A stretch of DNA of 64,000 nt from CAWCWK01 sp963842125 (GTDB lineage Bacteria; Pseudomonadota; Alphaproteobacteria; Rhizobiales; CAWCWK01), in contig CAWJFE010000005.1 of NCBI GenBank assembly GCA_963842125.1, forward strand, positions 1,240,001-1,304,000, written 5' to 3'. This document shows positions 37,214 through 46,672 of the stretch, one piece after another. Made by a program: the position numbers and the translations under genes. The number at the start of each line of letters is the position of its first letter. Positions within the stretch are counted from its first letter, which is position 1. Under the pieces are notes generated by a model that saw only the letters and a list, made by a program, of their open reading frames with translations, was not told the origin of the DNA and searched no databases.

Positions 37214-37933
37214 ATGCTGATCGCTGGCAACTGGAAGATGAACGGGCTCACCGCGCAACTGAGCGAGTTGCACAACGTCATCGCGGGGCTCCCTTCTTCG
37301 GGCGCCGAGGTGCTGATTTGTCCGCCGGCGACACTTGTCGGCGTCGCGGCTGAGCGAGCCGAGGGGACGAAGCTGCGGATCGGTGGACAAGACTGCCATC
37401 CGGCTGCGTCCGGCGCTCATACAGGAGATGTCTCAGCCGAAATGCTGGCGGATATCGGCGCGAAGGCCGTGATCGTCGGGCACTCCGAGCGCCGCGCCGA
37501 TCACGGCGAGGACGATCCGATGGTCAAGAGCAAAGCGGAAGCGGCTGCGCGGGCGGGTCTTCGCGCGATCGTCTGCGTCGGCGAGAGCGAGGCGGATCGT
37601 GATGCGGGCCGGGAGTGGGAGGTCGTCGAGGCGCAACTCGTAGGCTCCATGCCGGAGGCGAAGCCGAGCGCGGGGCTCGTCGTCGCTTACGAACCCGTCT
37701 GGGCCATCGGCACGGGGCGCACCGCATCGAGCGACGATATTCTCGACATGCACCGCCGCATCCACGACTGGTTGGCCGGTCGGTTCGAAAGCGTGATGGT
37801 CCTTTATGGCGGTTCGGTAAAGCCTGGAAACGCCGGGGAAATCCTCGGGCTCGACGGTGTCGACGGGGCGCTCGTGGGCGGGGCCAGCCTCAAGGCCGAT
37901 GATTTTCTGGCAATTGTCCGCGCGGCGGATTAG
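37214..37933 (+). CDS. tpiA: Triose-phosphate isomerase
   Basis: TpiA (239 aa) interconverts dihydroxyacetone phosphate and glyceraldehyde 3-phosphate. Catalytic residues are visible: K8 (AGNWKMNG), H90 (IVGHSERR) and E160 (AYEPVWAIGTG), plus the phosphate-binding LYGGSVKPGNA loop. The isomerase is slightly shorter than the 250-residue norm but complete. It is divergent from ppiD and begins the tpiA-secG-pyrG run. Confidence 0.97.
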   Translation: MLIAGNWKMNGLTAQLSELHNVIAGLPSSGAEVLICPPATLVGVAAERAEGTKLRIGGQDCHPAASGAHTGDVSAEMLADIGAKAVIVGHSERRADHGEDDPMVKSKAEAAARAGLRAIVCVGESEADRDAGREWEVVEAQLVGSMPEAKPSAGLVVAYEPVWAIGTGRTASSDDILDMHRRIHDWLAGRFESVMVLYGGSVKPGNAGEILGLDGVDGALVGGASLKADDFLAIVRAAD

Positions 37934-38019
37934 GTTGCAGCAACGGGCGTCCTCGCCCATCTCTTTCTCGTCCCCCTCTTGTTTGTTGACGCGGTGAATG
38001 CCGCCGCGCGGATGTCGTC

Positions 38020-38385
38020 ATGGAAACCGTAATCATCATCGTCCATTTGCTGATCGTTGCCGCACTGATCGGCACGGTTCTGCTCCAGCGCTCCGAGGGC
38101 GGCGCGCTCGGCATGGGTGGAGGCGGTGGAGGTGGCGGCGGTCTCATGACCGGGCGTGGTACGGCCAATGCGCTGACGCGCGCCACGGCCTATCTCGCGG
38201 TCGCCTTCTTCGCGACCAGCCTGACGCTTGCGATCATCGCAGGGCAGGGGCGCACGACGGTTTCGCCGTTCGATGGTATCGAATCGTCGGCCGAGGGTGG
38301 ATCGGGCGGCGTTCTCGACGCGTTGCAGCAGTTGCAGGGCGATGCGCCTACGGCGGACGGACCCCAGGTTCCGACGAGCCAGTAG
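38020..38385 (+). CDS. secG: Preprotein translocase subunit SecG
   Basis: SecG (121 aa) is the small accessory subunit of the SecYEG export channel. Helix 1 is residues 1 to about 20 (TVIIIVHLLIVAALIGTVLL), followed by the conserved QRSEGGALGMGGG loop, here with an extended glycine run (GGGGGGGG), and helix 2 (RATAYLAVAFFATSLTLAII). The C-terminal tail of about 45 residues is polar and low-complexity, common in alphaproteobacteria. A terminator-like hairpin follows before pyrG. Confidence 0.95.
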   Translation: METVIIIVHLLIVAALIGTVLLQRSEGGALGMGGGGGGGGGLMTGRGTANALTRATAYLAVAFFATSLTLAIIAGQGRTTVSPFDGIESSAEGGSGGVLDALQQLQGDAPTADGPQVPTSQ

Positions 38386-38412
38386 GCCCCGCCGCACTTC
38401 GTAGAATTTCTC

Positions 38413-38438
38413 CGGGGCCGTTCTGACGAGCGGCCCCG
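38413..38438 (+). terminator. Terminator between secG and pyrG
   Basis: CGGGGCCG and CGGCCCCG form a perfect 8-base GC stem around a ten-base loop, followed by a T-rich stretch (TCTTCGTTT). It separates secG from pyrG by transcription level. Confidence 0.7.
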
Positions 38439-38462
38439 TCTTCGTTTCGGGATTGGTTTCGA

Positions 38463-40091
38463 ATGGCGCGCTATATCTTCATCACCGGTGGGGTGGTCTC
38501 CTCGCTCGGCAAGGGTCTGGCCGCAGCGGCGCTCGGCGCGCTTCTCCAGGCGCGGGGCTACAAGGTCAGGCTGCGCAAGCTCGACCCCTATCTGAACGTC
38601 GATCCGGGCACGATGAGCCCGTATCAGCACGGCGAGGTCTTCGTCACCGATGACGGTGCCGAAACCGATCTCGACCTCGGGCACTACGAGCGCTTCACCG
38701 GCCGCCCGGCCACGCAGGCCGACAACATCACCACCGGCCGCATCTACCAGGACATCCTCGCCAAGGAGCGGCGCGGCGACTATCTCGGCGCGACGGTCCA
38801 GGTCATTCCGCATGTGACGGACGAGATCAAGACTTTCTGCCGCGAGGGTAACGAGGGCTACGACTTCGTCCTCATCGAGATCGGCGGCACCGTCGGCGAC
38901 ATCGAGGGGCTGCCTTTCTTCGAGGCCATCCGGCAACTCGGCAACGAACTGCCGCGCGGCTCGGCCCTCTACATGCACCTCACGCTAATGCCCTACGTCG
39001 CGGCGGCCGGCGAGTTGAAGACGAAGCCGACGCAGCATTCCGTCAAGGAACTTCGCTCGATCGGCATCCAGCCCGACATCCTCCTCGTGCGCGCCGAACA
39101 CGCCATACCGCAGGAGGAGCGCCGCAAACTCGCGCTCTTTTGCAACGTGCGTCCGGAAAGCGTTATCGAGGCGCGGGACGTAAGCTCGATCTACGACGTG
39201 CCGGCCGCCTATCACGCCGAGGGCCTGGATGGAGAAGTGCTCCGCTTCTTCAATCTCGATTCCACGTCGAGCCCGGACCTGGCGATCTGGGAGAACATCT
39301 CCGACCGTATCCACCACCCCGAGGGGCACGTGAAGATCGCCGTGGTCGGGAAGTACACCGAGCTGAAAGACGCCTACAAGTCCCTCATCGAGGCCCTCGT
39401 CCACGGCGGCATCGCCAACCGGGTGAAGGTCGAGATCGAGTGGGTCGAATCGGAGGTCTTCGAGAAGACCGACGTCGGGGAGATCCTCGAAGGTGTCCAC
39501 GCCATCCTTGTGCCCGGCGGCTTTGGCGAACGCGGTGCGCAAGGAAAGATCGAGGCGGCCAAGTTCGCGCGGGAGAACAAGGTGCCGTATTTCGGCATCT
39601 GCTTCGGCATGCAGATGGCCGTCATCGAGGCGGCGCGTAACCAGATCGGCCTCGAGGACGCATCCTCGACCGAGTTCGGCGCGACCGACGAGCCCGTCGT
39701 CGGCCTCATGACCGAATGGATGAAGGGCAACGAGCTGGAGAAGCGCGCGGCCGATGGCGATCTCGGCGGCACCATGCGCCTCGGCGCCTACGCCTGCGAT
39801 CTGGCCGCCGACAGCAAGGTCGCCGAGATCTACGGCACGGAGCGCATAGCCGAGCGGCATCGTCACCGCTGGGAGGTCAACATGGGATACCGGGATCGGC
39901 TGGAGGCCGAGGGCCTGCGTTTCACCGGCGTTTCGCCAGACGGCCTGCTGCCCGAGATCGTCGAGCGGCCGGACCACCCCTGGTTCGTCGGCGTCCAGTT
40001 CCACCCCGAGCTGAAGTCGCGGCCGTTCGAGCCGCACCCGCTCTTTGCCGCCTTCGTGCGCGCGGCCATGGAACAGAGCCGGCTGGTCTGA
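38463..40091 (+). CDS. pyrG: CTP synthase
   Basis: PyrG (542 aa) aminates UTP to CTP using glutamine. The N-terminal synthase domain (1 to about 270) has the phosphate loop GGVVSSLGKG and the KLDPYLNVDPGTMSP segment. The C-terminal class I glutaminase domain (about 295-540) has its nucleophile C380 in GICFGMQ and the partner HPE in VQFHPELKSRP. Length and motifs are complete. Confidence 0.98.
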   Translation: MARYIFITGGVVSSLGKGLAAAALGALLQARGYKVRLRKLDPYLNVDPGTMSPYQHGEVFVTDDGAETDLDLGHYERFTGRPATQADNITTGRIYQDILAKERRGDYLGATVQVIPHVTDEIKTFCREGNEGYDFVLIEIGGTVGDIEGLPFFEAIRQLGNELPRGSALYMHLTLMPYVAAAGELKTKPTQHSVKELRSIGIQPDILLVRAEHAIPQEERRKLALFCNVRPESVIEARDVSSIYDVPAAYHAEGLDGEVLRFFNLDSTSSPDLAIWENISDRIHHPEGHVKIAVVGKYTELKDAYKSLIEALVHGGIANRVKVEIEWVESEVFEKTDVGEILEGVHAILVPGGFGERGAQGKIEAAKFARENKVPYFGICFGMQMAVIEAARNQIGLEDASSTEFGATDEPVVGLMTEWMKGNELEKRAADGDLGGTMRLGAYACDLAADSKVAEIYGTERIAERHRHRWEVNMGYRDRLEAEGLRFTGVSPDGLLPEIVERPDHPWFVGVQFHPELKSRPFEPHPLFAAFVRAAMEQSRLV

Positions 40092-40146
40092 TAGACGGCC
40101 GTTGCCGCAACGCGGCGTTCCGGTTCAACGAGACGAGGTCCGCGAC

Positions 40147-40989
40147 ATGGAAGCCGAGAGCGAGGTTCTGCCGCCCAGCCGTCCACGCGGATGGGACCAT
40201 GCGGTCATCGCCGTTCGCGATCTCGATGCGGCGGCGGCGGCCTACGAGGGACTCGGCTTCGCACTGACGGCGAAGGCGATGCACCCGTTCGGTACCGCGA
40301 ACCGTTTGGCGCTGCTGGGCAACACTTATATCGAACTGATTGCGGTCGCCGACGCGGCGAAGGTCCCGGAGCCGACGCATAGGGATTTCGGCTTCGCCGC
40401 CTTCGTACAGCGCTATCTCGAGGACCGCGAAGGGCTCGCCATGATGGCGCTCCGCGTGGAGGATGCTGCCGCCGAGGCAAAGCGCTATGCCGACGAAGGC
40501 CTCACCGCCTTCGCGCCGCACGCGTTCGGCCGAATGGCGTCGCTTCCCGGAGGGCGAGAGGAGCGCGTCTCCTTCGTCGCCTCGCACGCCCTCGACCCGC
40601 GGCTTCCCGACCTCGCGCTCTTTGGCTGTCAGCACGAAACGTCGGAAGCCGTCTGGGCTGCCGGGCCGACAAGCCATTCAAATGGTGCGCAGGACATACG
40701 CGGCGCCGTCGTCGTAGACGAGAACCCGACCGATCATCACATCTTCTACGCGACCATGCTCGGCTTGCGGGACATCCGGTCGAGTTCGGCGGGCCTGACG
40801 CTCACGATGCCGCGCGGCACGCTGGATGTACTGACCCCGCAGGCATTCGACGCGCGGTATCCCAGTGCAGGTGTCGTTCACGGCGACACGCCGGCTTTGG
40901 GTGCCCTCCTTCTGGATGGACCTCCGCAGACCGTTCCAGCCGAGGCGGCCTGCGGCGTTGCCTTGGTCTTCGAGGACCCCGCGTCGTGA
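40147..40989 (+). CDS. VOC family / glyoxalase-like domain protein
   Basis: This 280-residue protein matches the vicinal-oxygen-chelate superfamily, probably the Glyoxalase_3 type. It begins WDHAVIAVRDLDAAAAAYEG, has a central GCQHETSE segment and a second half repeating the fold (DHHIFYATMLGLRDI). Substrate is unknown. The ATG at 40147 is preferred over the longer frame from 40045, whose first 34 residues look non-coding. The stop overlaps kdsA by four bases. A VOC protein between pyrG and kdsA is a recurrent rhizobial arrangement. Confidence 0.85.
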   Translation: MEAESEVLPPSRPRGWDHAVIAVRDLDAAAAAYEGLGFALTAKAMHPFGTANRLALLGNTYIELIAVADAAKVPEPTHRDFGFAAFVQRYLEDREGLAMMALRVEDAAAEAKRYADEGLTAFAPHAFGRMASLPGGREERVSFVASHALDPRLPDLALFGCQHETSEAVWAAGPTSHSNGAQDIRGAVVVDENPTDHHIFYATMLGLRDIRSSSAGLTLTMPRGTLDVLTPQAFDARYPSAGVVHGDTPALGALLLDGPPQTVPAEAACGVALVFEDPAS

Positions 40990-41837
40990 CCGCCCCTCGC
41001 AACGCACACGTCTCCGTCGGCTCGCTGACACTCGGCAACGATCGACCCTTCACGTTGATAGCCGGCCCCTGCGCGCTCGAAAGCCGCGCCCACGCGCTCG
41101 AGATATCTGTAGCGCTCAAGGAGATGGCGGAGCGGCTGGGGCTCGGCCTGATCTACAAGACCTCCTTCGACAAGGCGAACCGAACCAGTCTGTCCAGCGC
41201 GCGGGGCCTCGGGCTCGACGAGGCGCTGCCGATCTTCGCTGAAATCAAGGAGGCGACCGGCCTTCCGGTGCTGACCGACGTGCACGCGCCGGAGCAGTGT
41301 GCAAGGGCAGCCGAGGTCATCGACGTTCTTCAGATCCCGGCCTTCCTCTCCCGCCAGACCGACCTCCTAATCGCGGCAGCCGAGACCGGGCGGGTCGTGA
41401 AGGTGAAGAAGGGCCAGTTCCTGGCGCCCTGGGACATGAGGCACGTCGTCGAGAAGATCGCCGTCGCCGGCAATCCGAATATACTGGTAACGGAGCGCGG
41501 TGCCAGCTTCGGCTACAACACTCTCATCTCCGATATGCGCGCACTGCCGATCATGGCGCGAGAAACCGGGACGCCGATCATCTTCGACGCGACCCATTCC
41601 GTGCAGCAGCCGGGTGGACAGGGCGGCACGTCAGGTGGCCAGCGAGAGTTCGTCGAGACGTTGGCACGTGCGGCCGTCGCGGTAGGCGTTGCCGGGGTAT
41701 TCATCGAGACGCATCCCGATCCGGACGCGGCCCCCTCCGACGGGCCGAACATGATTCCACTCTCCAAGCTCGAAGCGCTTTTGCGCACCCTGATGGCGTT
41801 TGACGCCGTCGCCAAATCCCATCCCCAGACCTTCTAG
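40986..41837 (+). CDS. kdsA: 3-deoxy-8-phosphooctulonate synthase (KDO-8-P synthase)
   Basis: KdsA (283 aa) condenses phosphoenolpyruvate with arabinose 5-phosphate to make KDO-8-phosphate for the lipopolysaccharide inner core. The TIM-barrel motifs are LIAGPCALESRAHAL, IYKTSFDKANRTS, KVKKGQFLAPWDM and DATHSVQQPGGQGG; the cysteine in GPCALES suggests a metal-dependent type is possible but I cannot decide this. It overlaps the VOC gene, and eno follows after 22 bases. Confidence 0.97.
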   Translation: MTAPRNAHVSVGSLTLGNDRPFTLIAGPCALESRAHALEISVALKEMAERLGLGLIYKTSFDKANRTSLSSARGLGLDEALPIFAEIKEATGLPVLTDVHAPEQCARAAEVIDVLQIPAFLSRQTDLLIAAAETGRVVKVKKGQFLAPWDMRHVVEKIAVAGNPNILVTERGASFGYNTLISDMRALPIMARETGTPIIFDATHSVQQPGGQGGTSGGQREFVETLARAAVAVGVAGVFIETHPDPDAAPSDGPNMIPLSKLEALLRTLMAFDAVAKSHPQTF

Positions 41838-41859
41838 TCGTCATCAGGAGACTTCCGTC

Positions 41860-43140
41860 ATGGCCATGATCCAGGACATCCTCGCACGCGAGATTCTCGA
41901 CAGTCGCGGCAACCCGACCGTCGAGGTCGACGTCGTTCTCGAAGACGGCTCCTTCGGCCGCGCCGCCGTCCCGTCCGGGGCATCGACGGGCGCGCACGAG
42001 GCCGTCGAGCTTCGCGACAAGGACGAGCGCTATGGCGGCAAGGGCGTTCGCAATGCCGTCATGGCCGTCAACGACGAGATCGCCGACACCCTGACGGGGC
42101 TCGATGCCGAAGAGCAAACGGCGATCGACGAGACGCTGATTGCGCTCGACGGCACGCCTAACAAGGCGCGGTTGGGCGCCAACGCGATCCTCGGCGTCTC
42201 TCTCGCCGTCGCCAAGGCCTCGGCGGAGAGCGCCGCGCTTCCGCTCTTTCGCTATGTCGGCGGCGTCTCGGCTCGCACGCTTCCCGTGCCCATGATGAAC
42301 GTCATCAACGGCGGCGCGCATGCCGACAACCCAATCGACTTTCAGGAATTCATGATCATGCCGGTGGGAGCGTCGTCGATCTCGGAGGCCGTCCGCTGCG
42401 GCGCCGAAATCTTCCATGCGCTGAAGAAGACGCTGGCAGCGGACGGACACAACACCAATGTCGGGGACGAGGGCGGATTCGCGCCCAACCTGCCCTCTGC
42501 CGTCGCCGCGCTCGAATACGTCTCCCGTGCGGTCGAAGCCTCGGGCTACAAGATGGGCGACGAGGTCGTCTTCGCCCTCGACACCGCCTCGACCGAATTT
42601 TTCAAGGACGGGCAGTATCATCTCGACGGGGAGGGCCGAGTGCTCTCGTCCGATGAGCTCGTCGCCTATTACGAGCAGCTCTGCCGCGATTTCCCCATCG
42701 TCTCCATCGAAGACGGCATGGCGGAGGACGACTGGGACGGCTGGAAGGCTCTCAACGCAGCCCTCGGCAAGACCGTCCAGCTCGTTGGCGACGATCTTTT
42801 CGTCACCAATACCGAGCGCTTGTCGCGCGGTATCGCGGAAGAGGCGGCCAACTCGATCCTCGTGAAGGTAAACCAGATCGGTACGCTGACCGAGACCCTC
42901 GCGGCGGTCGATATGGCCCACCGTGCGGGCTTTACAGCCGTGATGTCGCATCGCTCGGGAGAGACCGAGGACAGCACGATCGCCGACCTCGCCGTCGCGA
43001 CGAACTGCGGGCAGATCAAGACGGGCTCACTGGCGCGATCAGACCGCTTGGCGAAGTACAACCAGTTGATCCGTATCGAGGAATTGCTGGAGGATAGCGC
43101 TATTTATCCAGGCGCGAGCGTAGTGCGCGGGCGCCGCTAG
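41860..43140 (+). CDS. eno: Enolase
   Basis: Enolase (426 aa) converts 2-phosphoglycerate to phosphoenolpyruvate. The N-terminal loop ARE-ILDSRGNPTVEVDV, the SGASTGAHEAVEL mobile loop, the magnesium ligand region EDGMAEDDWDGW and the signature LVKVNQIGTLTET are all present, followed by SHRSGETEDSTIADLAV. The ATG at 41860 has CAGGAG nine bases upstream. Enolase supplies phosphoenolpyruvate for the KdsA reaction encoded next door, and ftsB follows as in many bacteria. Confidence 0.98.
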   Translation: MAMIQDILAREILDSRGNPTVEVDVVLEDGSFGRAAVPSGASTGAHEAVELRDKDERYGGKGVRNAVMAVNDEIADTLTGLDAEEQTAIDETLIALDGTPNKARLGANAILGVSLAVAKASAESAALPLFRYVGGVSARTLPVPMMNVINGGAHADNPIDFQEFMIMPVGASSISEAVRCGAEIFHALKKTLAADGHNTNVGDEGGFAPNLPSAVAALEYVSRAVEASGYKMGDEVVFALDTASTEFFKDGQYHLDGEGRVLSSDELVAYYEQLCRDFPIVSIEDGMAEDDWDGWKALNAALGKTVQLVGDDLFVTNTERLSRGIAEEAANSILVKVNQIGTLTETLAAVDMAHRAGFTAVMSHRSGETEDSTIADLAVATNCGQIKTGSLARSDRLAKYNQLIRIEELLEDSAIYPGASVVRGRR

Positions 43141-43250
43141 ACCGAATTGCAACGCTCCGAGCGGCGCTCGAATTAACCATCTGTCAAGGCGTTGATTCGA
43201 TCCTCGATCGGGTCCTTATTGACGACGGATCGAGCGGTCGGGAGAGTGTG

Positions 43251-43574
43251 ATGCGTGCGCGACAGAGCCTTGGAACGAGGCTTGCCAAGGCGGCGGTCAT
43301 CCCGTTGTTGACGATCATGGGCGTGGTCTATTTTGCGGGCCACGCCGTCTATGGCGACTATGGCCTCGATGCGAAGATGCGTCTGGAGCGCGAGACGGAG
43401 ACAGCCCGCCGCGAACTCCTTCTCGTAAGGGAAGAGCGACAACGGCTGGAGCGCAATGTCGCGCTGATGCGACCCGAGAGCCTCGACCCCGACCTTCTCG
43501 AAGAACGCGTACGCGCCACGCTTCAACTCGTCGGCCCCGACGATGTCATGGTTCTCACTACGTCCGGTCGGTAG
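43251..43574 (+). CDS. ftsB: Septum formation initiator FtsB/DivIC family
   Basis: This 107-residue bitopic protein is the FtsB component of the divisome FtsQLB subcomplex. One membrane helix (about residues 12-30) is followed by a heptad-rich coiled coil (RLERETETARRELLLVREER and onward) and a short conserved tail (DPDLLEERVRATLQLVGPDD). ATG 43251 or the adjacent GTG 43248 may be the start; GGAGAG is just upstream. The eno-ftsB-pdhA order is typical of alphaproteobacteria. Confidence 0.92.
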   Translation: MRARQSLGTRLAKAAVIPLLTIMGVVYFAGHAVYGDYGLDAKMRLERETETARRELLLVREERQRLERNVALMRPESLDPDLLEERVRATLQLVGPDDVMVLTTSGR

Positions 43575-43603
43575 AGAAACCCCTAGATTTGCTGCGCTGC
43601 AGC

Positions 43604-43619
43604 ACGTCTTTACAGACGT
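43604..43619 (+). other. Small hairpin in the ftsB-pdhA gap
   Basis: ACGTCT-TTAC-AGACGT is a perfect 6-base stem with a four-base loop 30 bases after ftsB. Seven bases further, TTGACA (43626-43631) resembles a -35 element, but the matching -10 (CATGTC at 17 bases) is weak. It may mark the ftsB end and the start of the pdh operon. Confidence 0.4.
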
Positions 43620-43730
43620 CTCGCGTTGACAGCGCCTTTGCTTCATCGCATGTCCCGCCCTACCTGTTATACGACGTTAGTCGGGTGCGTTCACCACGTA
43701 CTCGTCCCGTTCGAACCCCGAGGTAGGCCC

Positions 43731-44813
43731 ATGGCAGCTGCGTCCGGCACGCGTTCCAAATCGACCCGCGGCACGAGCGCGAAGGGCGGCGACAAGCCGA
43801 CTGGTGCGGGCGGCGCAGGCGCGAATCTTCCGGAGCTCGACAAGGACCAGGCCCATTCCGCCTACAAGGACATGCTGCTCATCCGCCGGTTCGAAGAGAA
43901 GGCCGGTCAGATGTACGGCATGGGCCTCATCGGCGGTTTCTGCCATCTCTATATCGGCCAGGAAGCCGTCGTTGTCGGCATGCAGATGGCGTCGAAGGAC
44001 GGCGATCAGGTCATCACCGGCTATCGCGACCATGGCCATATGCTCGCGACGGGTATGGACCCGAAGGGCGTGATGGCCGAGCTGACCGGCCGCGAGGGAG
44101 GCTACTCCCGCGGCAAGGGCGGCTCGATGCACATGTTCTCCAAGGAGAAGCAGTTCTACGGCGGGCACGGCATCGTCGGTGCGCAGGTCTCGCTCGGCAC
44201 GGGCCTCGCCTTCGCCAACAACTACCGCGACGACGGCACCGTTTCGATGACCTATATGGGCGACGGCGCCGCCAACCAGGGGCAGGTCTACGAGAGCTTC
44301 AACATGGCGAGCCTCTGGAAGCTCCCCGTGGTCTACGTCGTCGAGAACAATCGCTACGCGATGGGCACGAGCATCGAGCGTTCTTCCGCGCAGACCAATT
44401 TTGCCAAGCGCGGCGAAGCTTTCGACATTCCGGGCGAACAGGTGGACGGGATGGATGTCCGCATCGTCCTCGAGGCCGGCCGTCGCGCCCTGGAGCATGC
44501 CCGCTCGGGCAACGGCCCCTACATTCTCGAGATGCAAACGTACCGTTATCGCGGACACTCCATGTCCGATCCGGCAAAGTACCGGACGCGCGAGGAGGTT
44601 CAGCAGATGCGGACCGAGCGCGACCCGATCGAGCACCTCAAGGCGTACATGGCTGAGAAGGGCTATGGCAACGAAGACGAGATGAAGACGATCGACAAAC
44701 AGGTCCGCGCCGTGGTCGGCGAGGCCGCCGACTTCTCGACCGCAAGCCCCGAGCCCGATCCCAGCGAACTCTACACCGACATCCTGAAAGAGATGGCTGT
44801 GGCGGCCGAATAG
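43731..44813 (+). CDS. pdhA: Pyruvate dehydrogenase E1 component subunit alpha
   Basis: PdhA (360 aa) is the thiamine diphosphate-binding subunit of the heterotetrameric E1 enzyme that decarboxylates pyruvate. After a low-complexity Ala/Gly/Lys-rich N terminus (about 1-35) come LLIRRFEEKAGQMYGMG, YGGHGIVGAQ, the TPP motif GDGAANQGQVYESFNMASLW and the phosphorylation-loop region YRYRGHSMSDPAKYR. The ATG at 43731 has GAGGTAGG upstream. It begins the pdhA-pdhB-DUF5076-pdhC operon. Confidence 0.97.
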   Translation: MAAASGTRSKSTRGTSAKGGDKPTGAGGAGANLPELDKDQAHSAYKDMLLIRRFEEKAGQMYGMGLIGGFCHLYIGQEAVVVGMQMASKDGDQVITGYRDHGHMLATGMDPKGVMAELTGREGGYSRGKGGSMHMFSKEKQFYGGHGIVGAQVSLGTGLAFANNYRDDGTVSMTYMGDGAANQGQVYESFNMASLWKLPVVYVVENNRYAMGTSIERSSAQTNFAKRGEAFDIPGEQVDGMDVRIVLEAGRRALEHARSGNGPYILEMQTYRYRGHSMSDPAKYRTREEVQQMRTERDPIEHLKAYMAEKGYGNEDEMKTIDKQVRAVVGEAADFSTASPEPDPSELYTDILKEMAVAAE

Positions 44814-44861
44814 GCTCCCGATAGAAGCCGCCCCGACCGCAGTTTTCCGAGGAACGCCCGA

Positions 44862-46313
44862 ATGCCGATCGAAGTGCTGATGCCGGCCCTGTCTCCCACG
44901 ATGGAGGAAGGCAAGCTCGCCAAATGGCTCGTAAAGGAAGGCGACGACGTCTCGTCCGGCGACGTTCTGGCGGAGATCGAGACCGACAAGGCGACGATGG
45001 AAGTCGAAGCCGTCGATGAGGGTAAGGTCGGCAAGATCCTCGTCGCTGAGGGGACCGACGCAGTCGCCGTCAACACGCCGATCGCCGTTCTCTTCGGTGA
45101 GGGCGAAGATGCCGACAGCGTGGATATGAGCCAGGCGTCGACGTCTGCGGCTGAAGCCGACTCGTCGGATGATCCTGCGGCCGAACAAAAGGTCGCCGAG
45201 AACTTGGGCAACGCGACGACGCCGGCTACAGCCGCGCGCGGCGCCGATGCTCCCAAATCGACATCCGCCGCCGCCAATCCGCCGGAGCCGGAGGACGTCC
45301 CGACGCCGGATGTGCCCGAGGGCACCGAAATGGTGCAGCAGACGGTGCGCGAGGCCCTGCGCGATGCGATGGCCGAGGAGATGCGCGCCGATGCCGACGT
45401 CTTCGTCATGGGCGAGGAGGTCGCGGAATATCAGGGTGCCTATAAGGTGACCCAAGGCCTTCTGCAGGAATTCGGCGCGAAGCGGGTTATCGACACGCCG
45501 ATCACCGAGCACGGTTTCGCCGGCATTGGCGTCGGCGCGGCGATGTCCGGCCTGAAACCGATCGTCGAATTTATGACGTTCAACTTCGCGATGCAGGCGA
45601 TCGACCAGATCATCAATTCGGCGGCGAAGACGCTTTATATGTCGGGCGGCCAGATGGGCTCGCCGATGGTCTTCCGTGGGCCGAACGGGGCGGCGGCGCG
45701 TGTGGCGGCCCAGCACAGCCAGGACTTCACGGCTTGGTACTCCGCCATTCCGGGCCTCATCGTGCTGTCTCCCTATACCGCGGCCGATGCGAAGGGCCTG
45801 TTAAAAGCGGCGATCCGCAATCCAAACCCCGTGGTCTTCCTCGAGAACGAGATCCTCTACGGCCAGACGTTCGACGTGCCGAAGATGGACGACTTCGTTC
45901 TTCCCATCGGCAAGGCGAAGATCGAGCGTTCGGGTAGCGACGCGACGATCGTGTCGTTCTCCATCGGAATGACGTACGCGCTCAAAGCGGCCGAGGAACT
46001 GGCGGGGCAGGGGATCGACTGCGAAGTCATCAACCTGCGGACCATCCGCCCACTCGATTTCGAGACCGTCATCAAGAGCGTGAAGAAGACCGGACGCCTC
46101 GTCACCGTCGAAGAAGGCTACCCGCAAAATGGTATCGGCGCGGAACTCGGCTATCGTGCCACCGCCGAGGCGTTCGATTATCTCGATGCGCCACCAACCC
46201 GCGTAACGGGGGAGGACGTGCCGATGCCGTACGCGGCCAATCTCGAGAAGCTCGCACTGCCGTCCGTCGAGAAGGTCGTGGCGGCGGTTCGCGCCGTCAC
46301 CTATTCCGACTGA
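44862..46313 (+). CDS. pdhB: Pyruvate dehydrogenase E1 component subunit beta, with lipoyl domain
   Basis: PdhB (483 aa) has a lipoyl domain fused at the N terminus (residues 1-78, lipoyl lysine K43 in ETDKATMEVEA), an Ala/Pro-rich linker (about 80-155) and the E1 beta domain from TVREALRDAMAEEM to the end. The E1 beta part has EEVAEYQGAYKVTQGL, ITEHGFAGIGVGAAM and the FRGPNGAAARVAAQHSQ loop. Lipoylated E1 beta is an alphaproteobacterial peculiarity. The lipoyl domain is very close to that of pdhC. The stop overlaps the next ATG by one base. Confidence 0.97.
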   Translation: MPIEVLMPALSPTMEEGKLAKWLVKEGDDVSSGDVLAEIETDKATMEVEAVDEGKVGKILVAEGTDAVAVNTPIAVLFGEGEDADSVDMSQASTSAAEADSSDDPAAEQKVAENLGNATTPATAARGADAPKSTSAAANPPEPEDVPTPDVPEGTEMVQQTVREALRDAMAEEMRADADVFVMGEEVAEYQGAYKVTQGLLQEFGAKRVIDTPITEHGFAGIGVGAAMSGLKPIVEFMTFNFAMQAIDQIINSAAKTLYMSGGQMGSPMVFRGPNGAAARVAAQHSQDFTAWYSAIPGLIVLSPYTAADAKGLLKAAIRNPNPVVFLENEILYGQTFDVPKMDDFVLPIGKAKIERSGSDATIVSFSIGMTYALKAAEELAGQGIDCEVINLRTIRPLDFETVIKSVKKTGRLVTVEEGYPQNGIGAELGYRATAEAFDYLDAPPTRVTGEDVPMPYAANLEKLALPSVEKVVAAVRAVTYSD

Positions 46314-46621
46314 TGGCAACCGGCGATGAAATCGTATTCGACGACGGTGGCGACGGCGACGTCGAGCGGGTTGAGGGCGAGCTCCTCGTCCTCGCCGTGC
46401 GAACCGATGACGGAGACGTGCAGGTGAGCCTCGATCTCGCCTCGATCGACGATGCCGAGGAATGCGGCCAGCTCCTCGCTCTTCTCGCCGTGCAGTTCGC
46501 GCGCGGCGGCGCCGAGGTCGGACGCTGGCCGGAGGTCGAAGCGCTCGAGAAGATCAAGTTCGCCTTCGAGAAAGCCTGGACAGAGAACGACTCACCCGGT
46601 GCCAACACACTCCTTTCGTAG
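46313..46621 (+). CDS. DUF5076 domain-containing protein
   Basis: This 102-residue acidic protein lies inside the pdh operon between the E1 beta and E2 genes. It resembles DUF5076 proteins that occupy the same place in other Rhizobiales: VRTDDGDVQVSLDLASIDD, then GQLLALLAVQFARGGAEV. No catalytic motif or membrane segment is visible. Its ATG overlaps the pdhB stop, which argues for coordinated expression and perhaps a link to the complex; the function is unknown. Confidence 0.85.
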   Translation: MATGDEIVFDDGGDGDVERVEGELLVLAVRTDDGDVQVSLDLASIDDAEECGQLLALLAVQFARGGAEVGRWPEVEALEKIKFAFEKAWTENDSPGANTLLS

Positions 46622-46672
46622 CGCGCCAGATCACCTGCCGCCCGCTGCCCTTACGAGACGAGATCGACGACG

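Noticed and set aside
43677..45716. A 679-codon open frame on the minus strand opposite pdhA and pdhB
   Set aside because: It lies wholly opposite well-conserved genes in high-GC DNA, where antisense frames stay open by chance; its translation is rich in Arg, His and Asp with no known domain.
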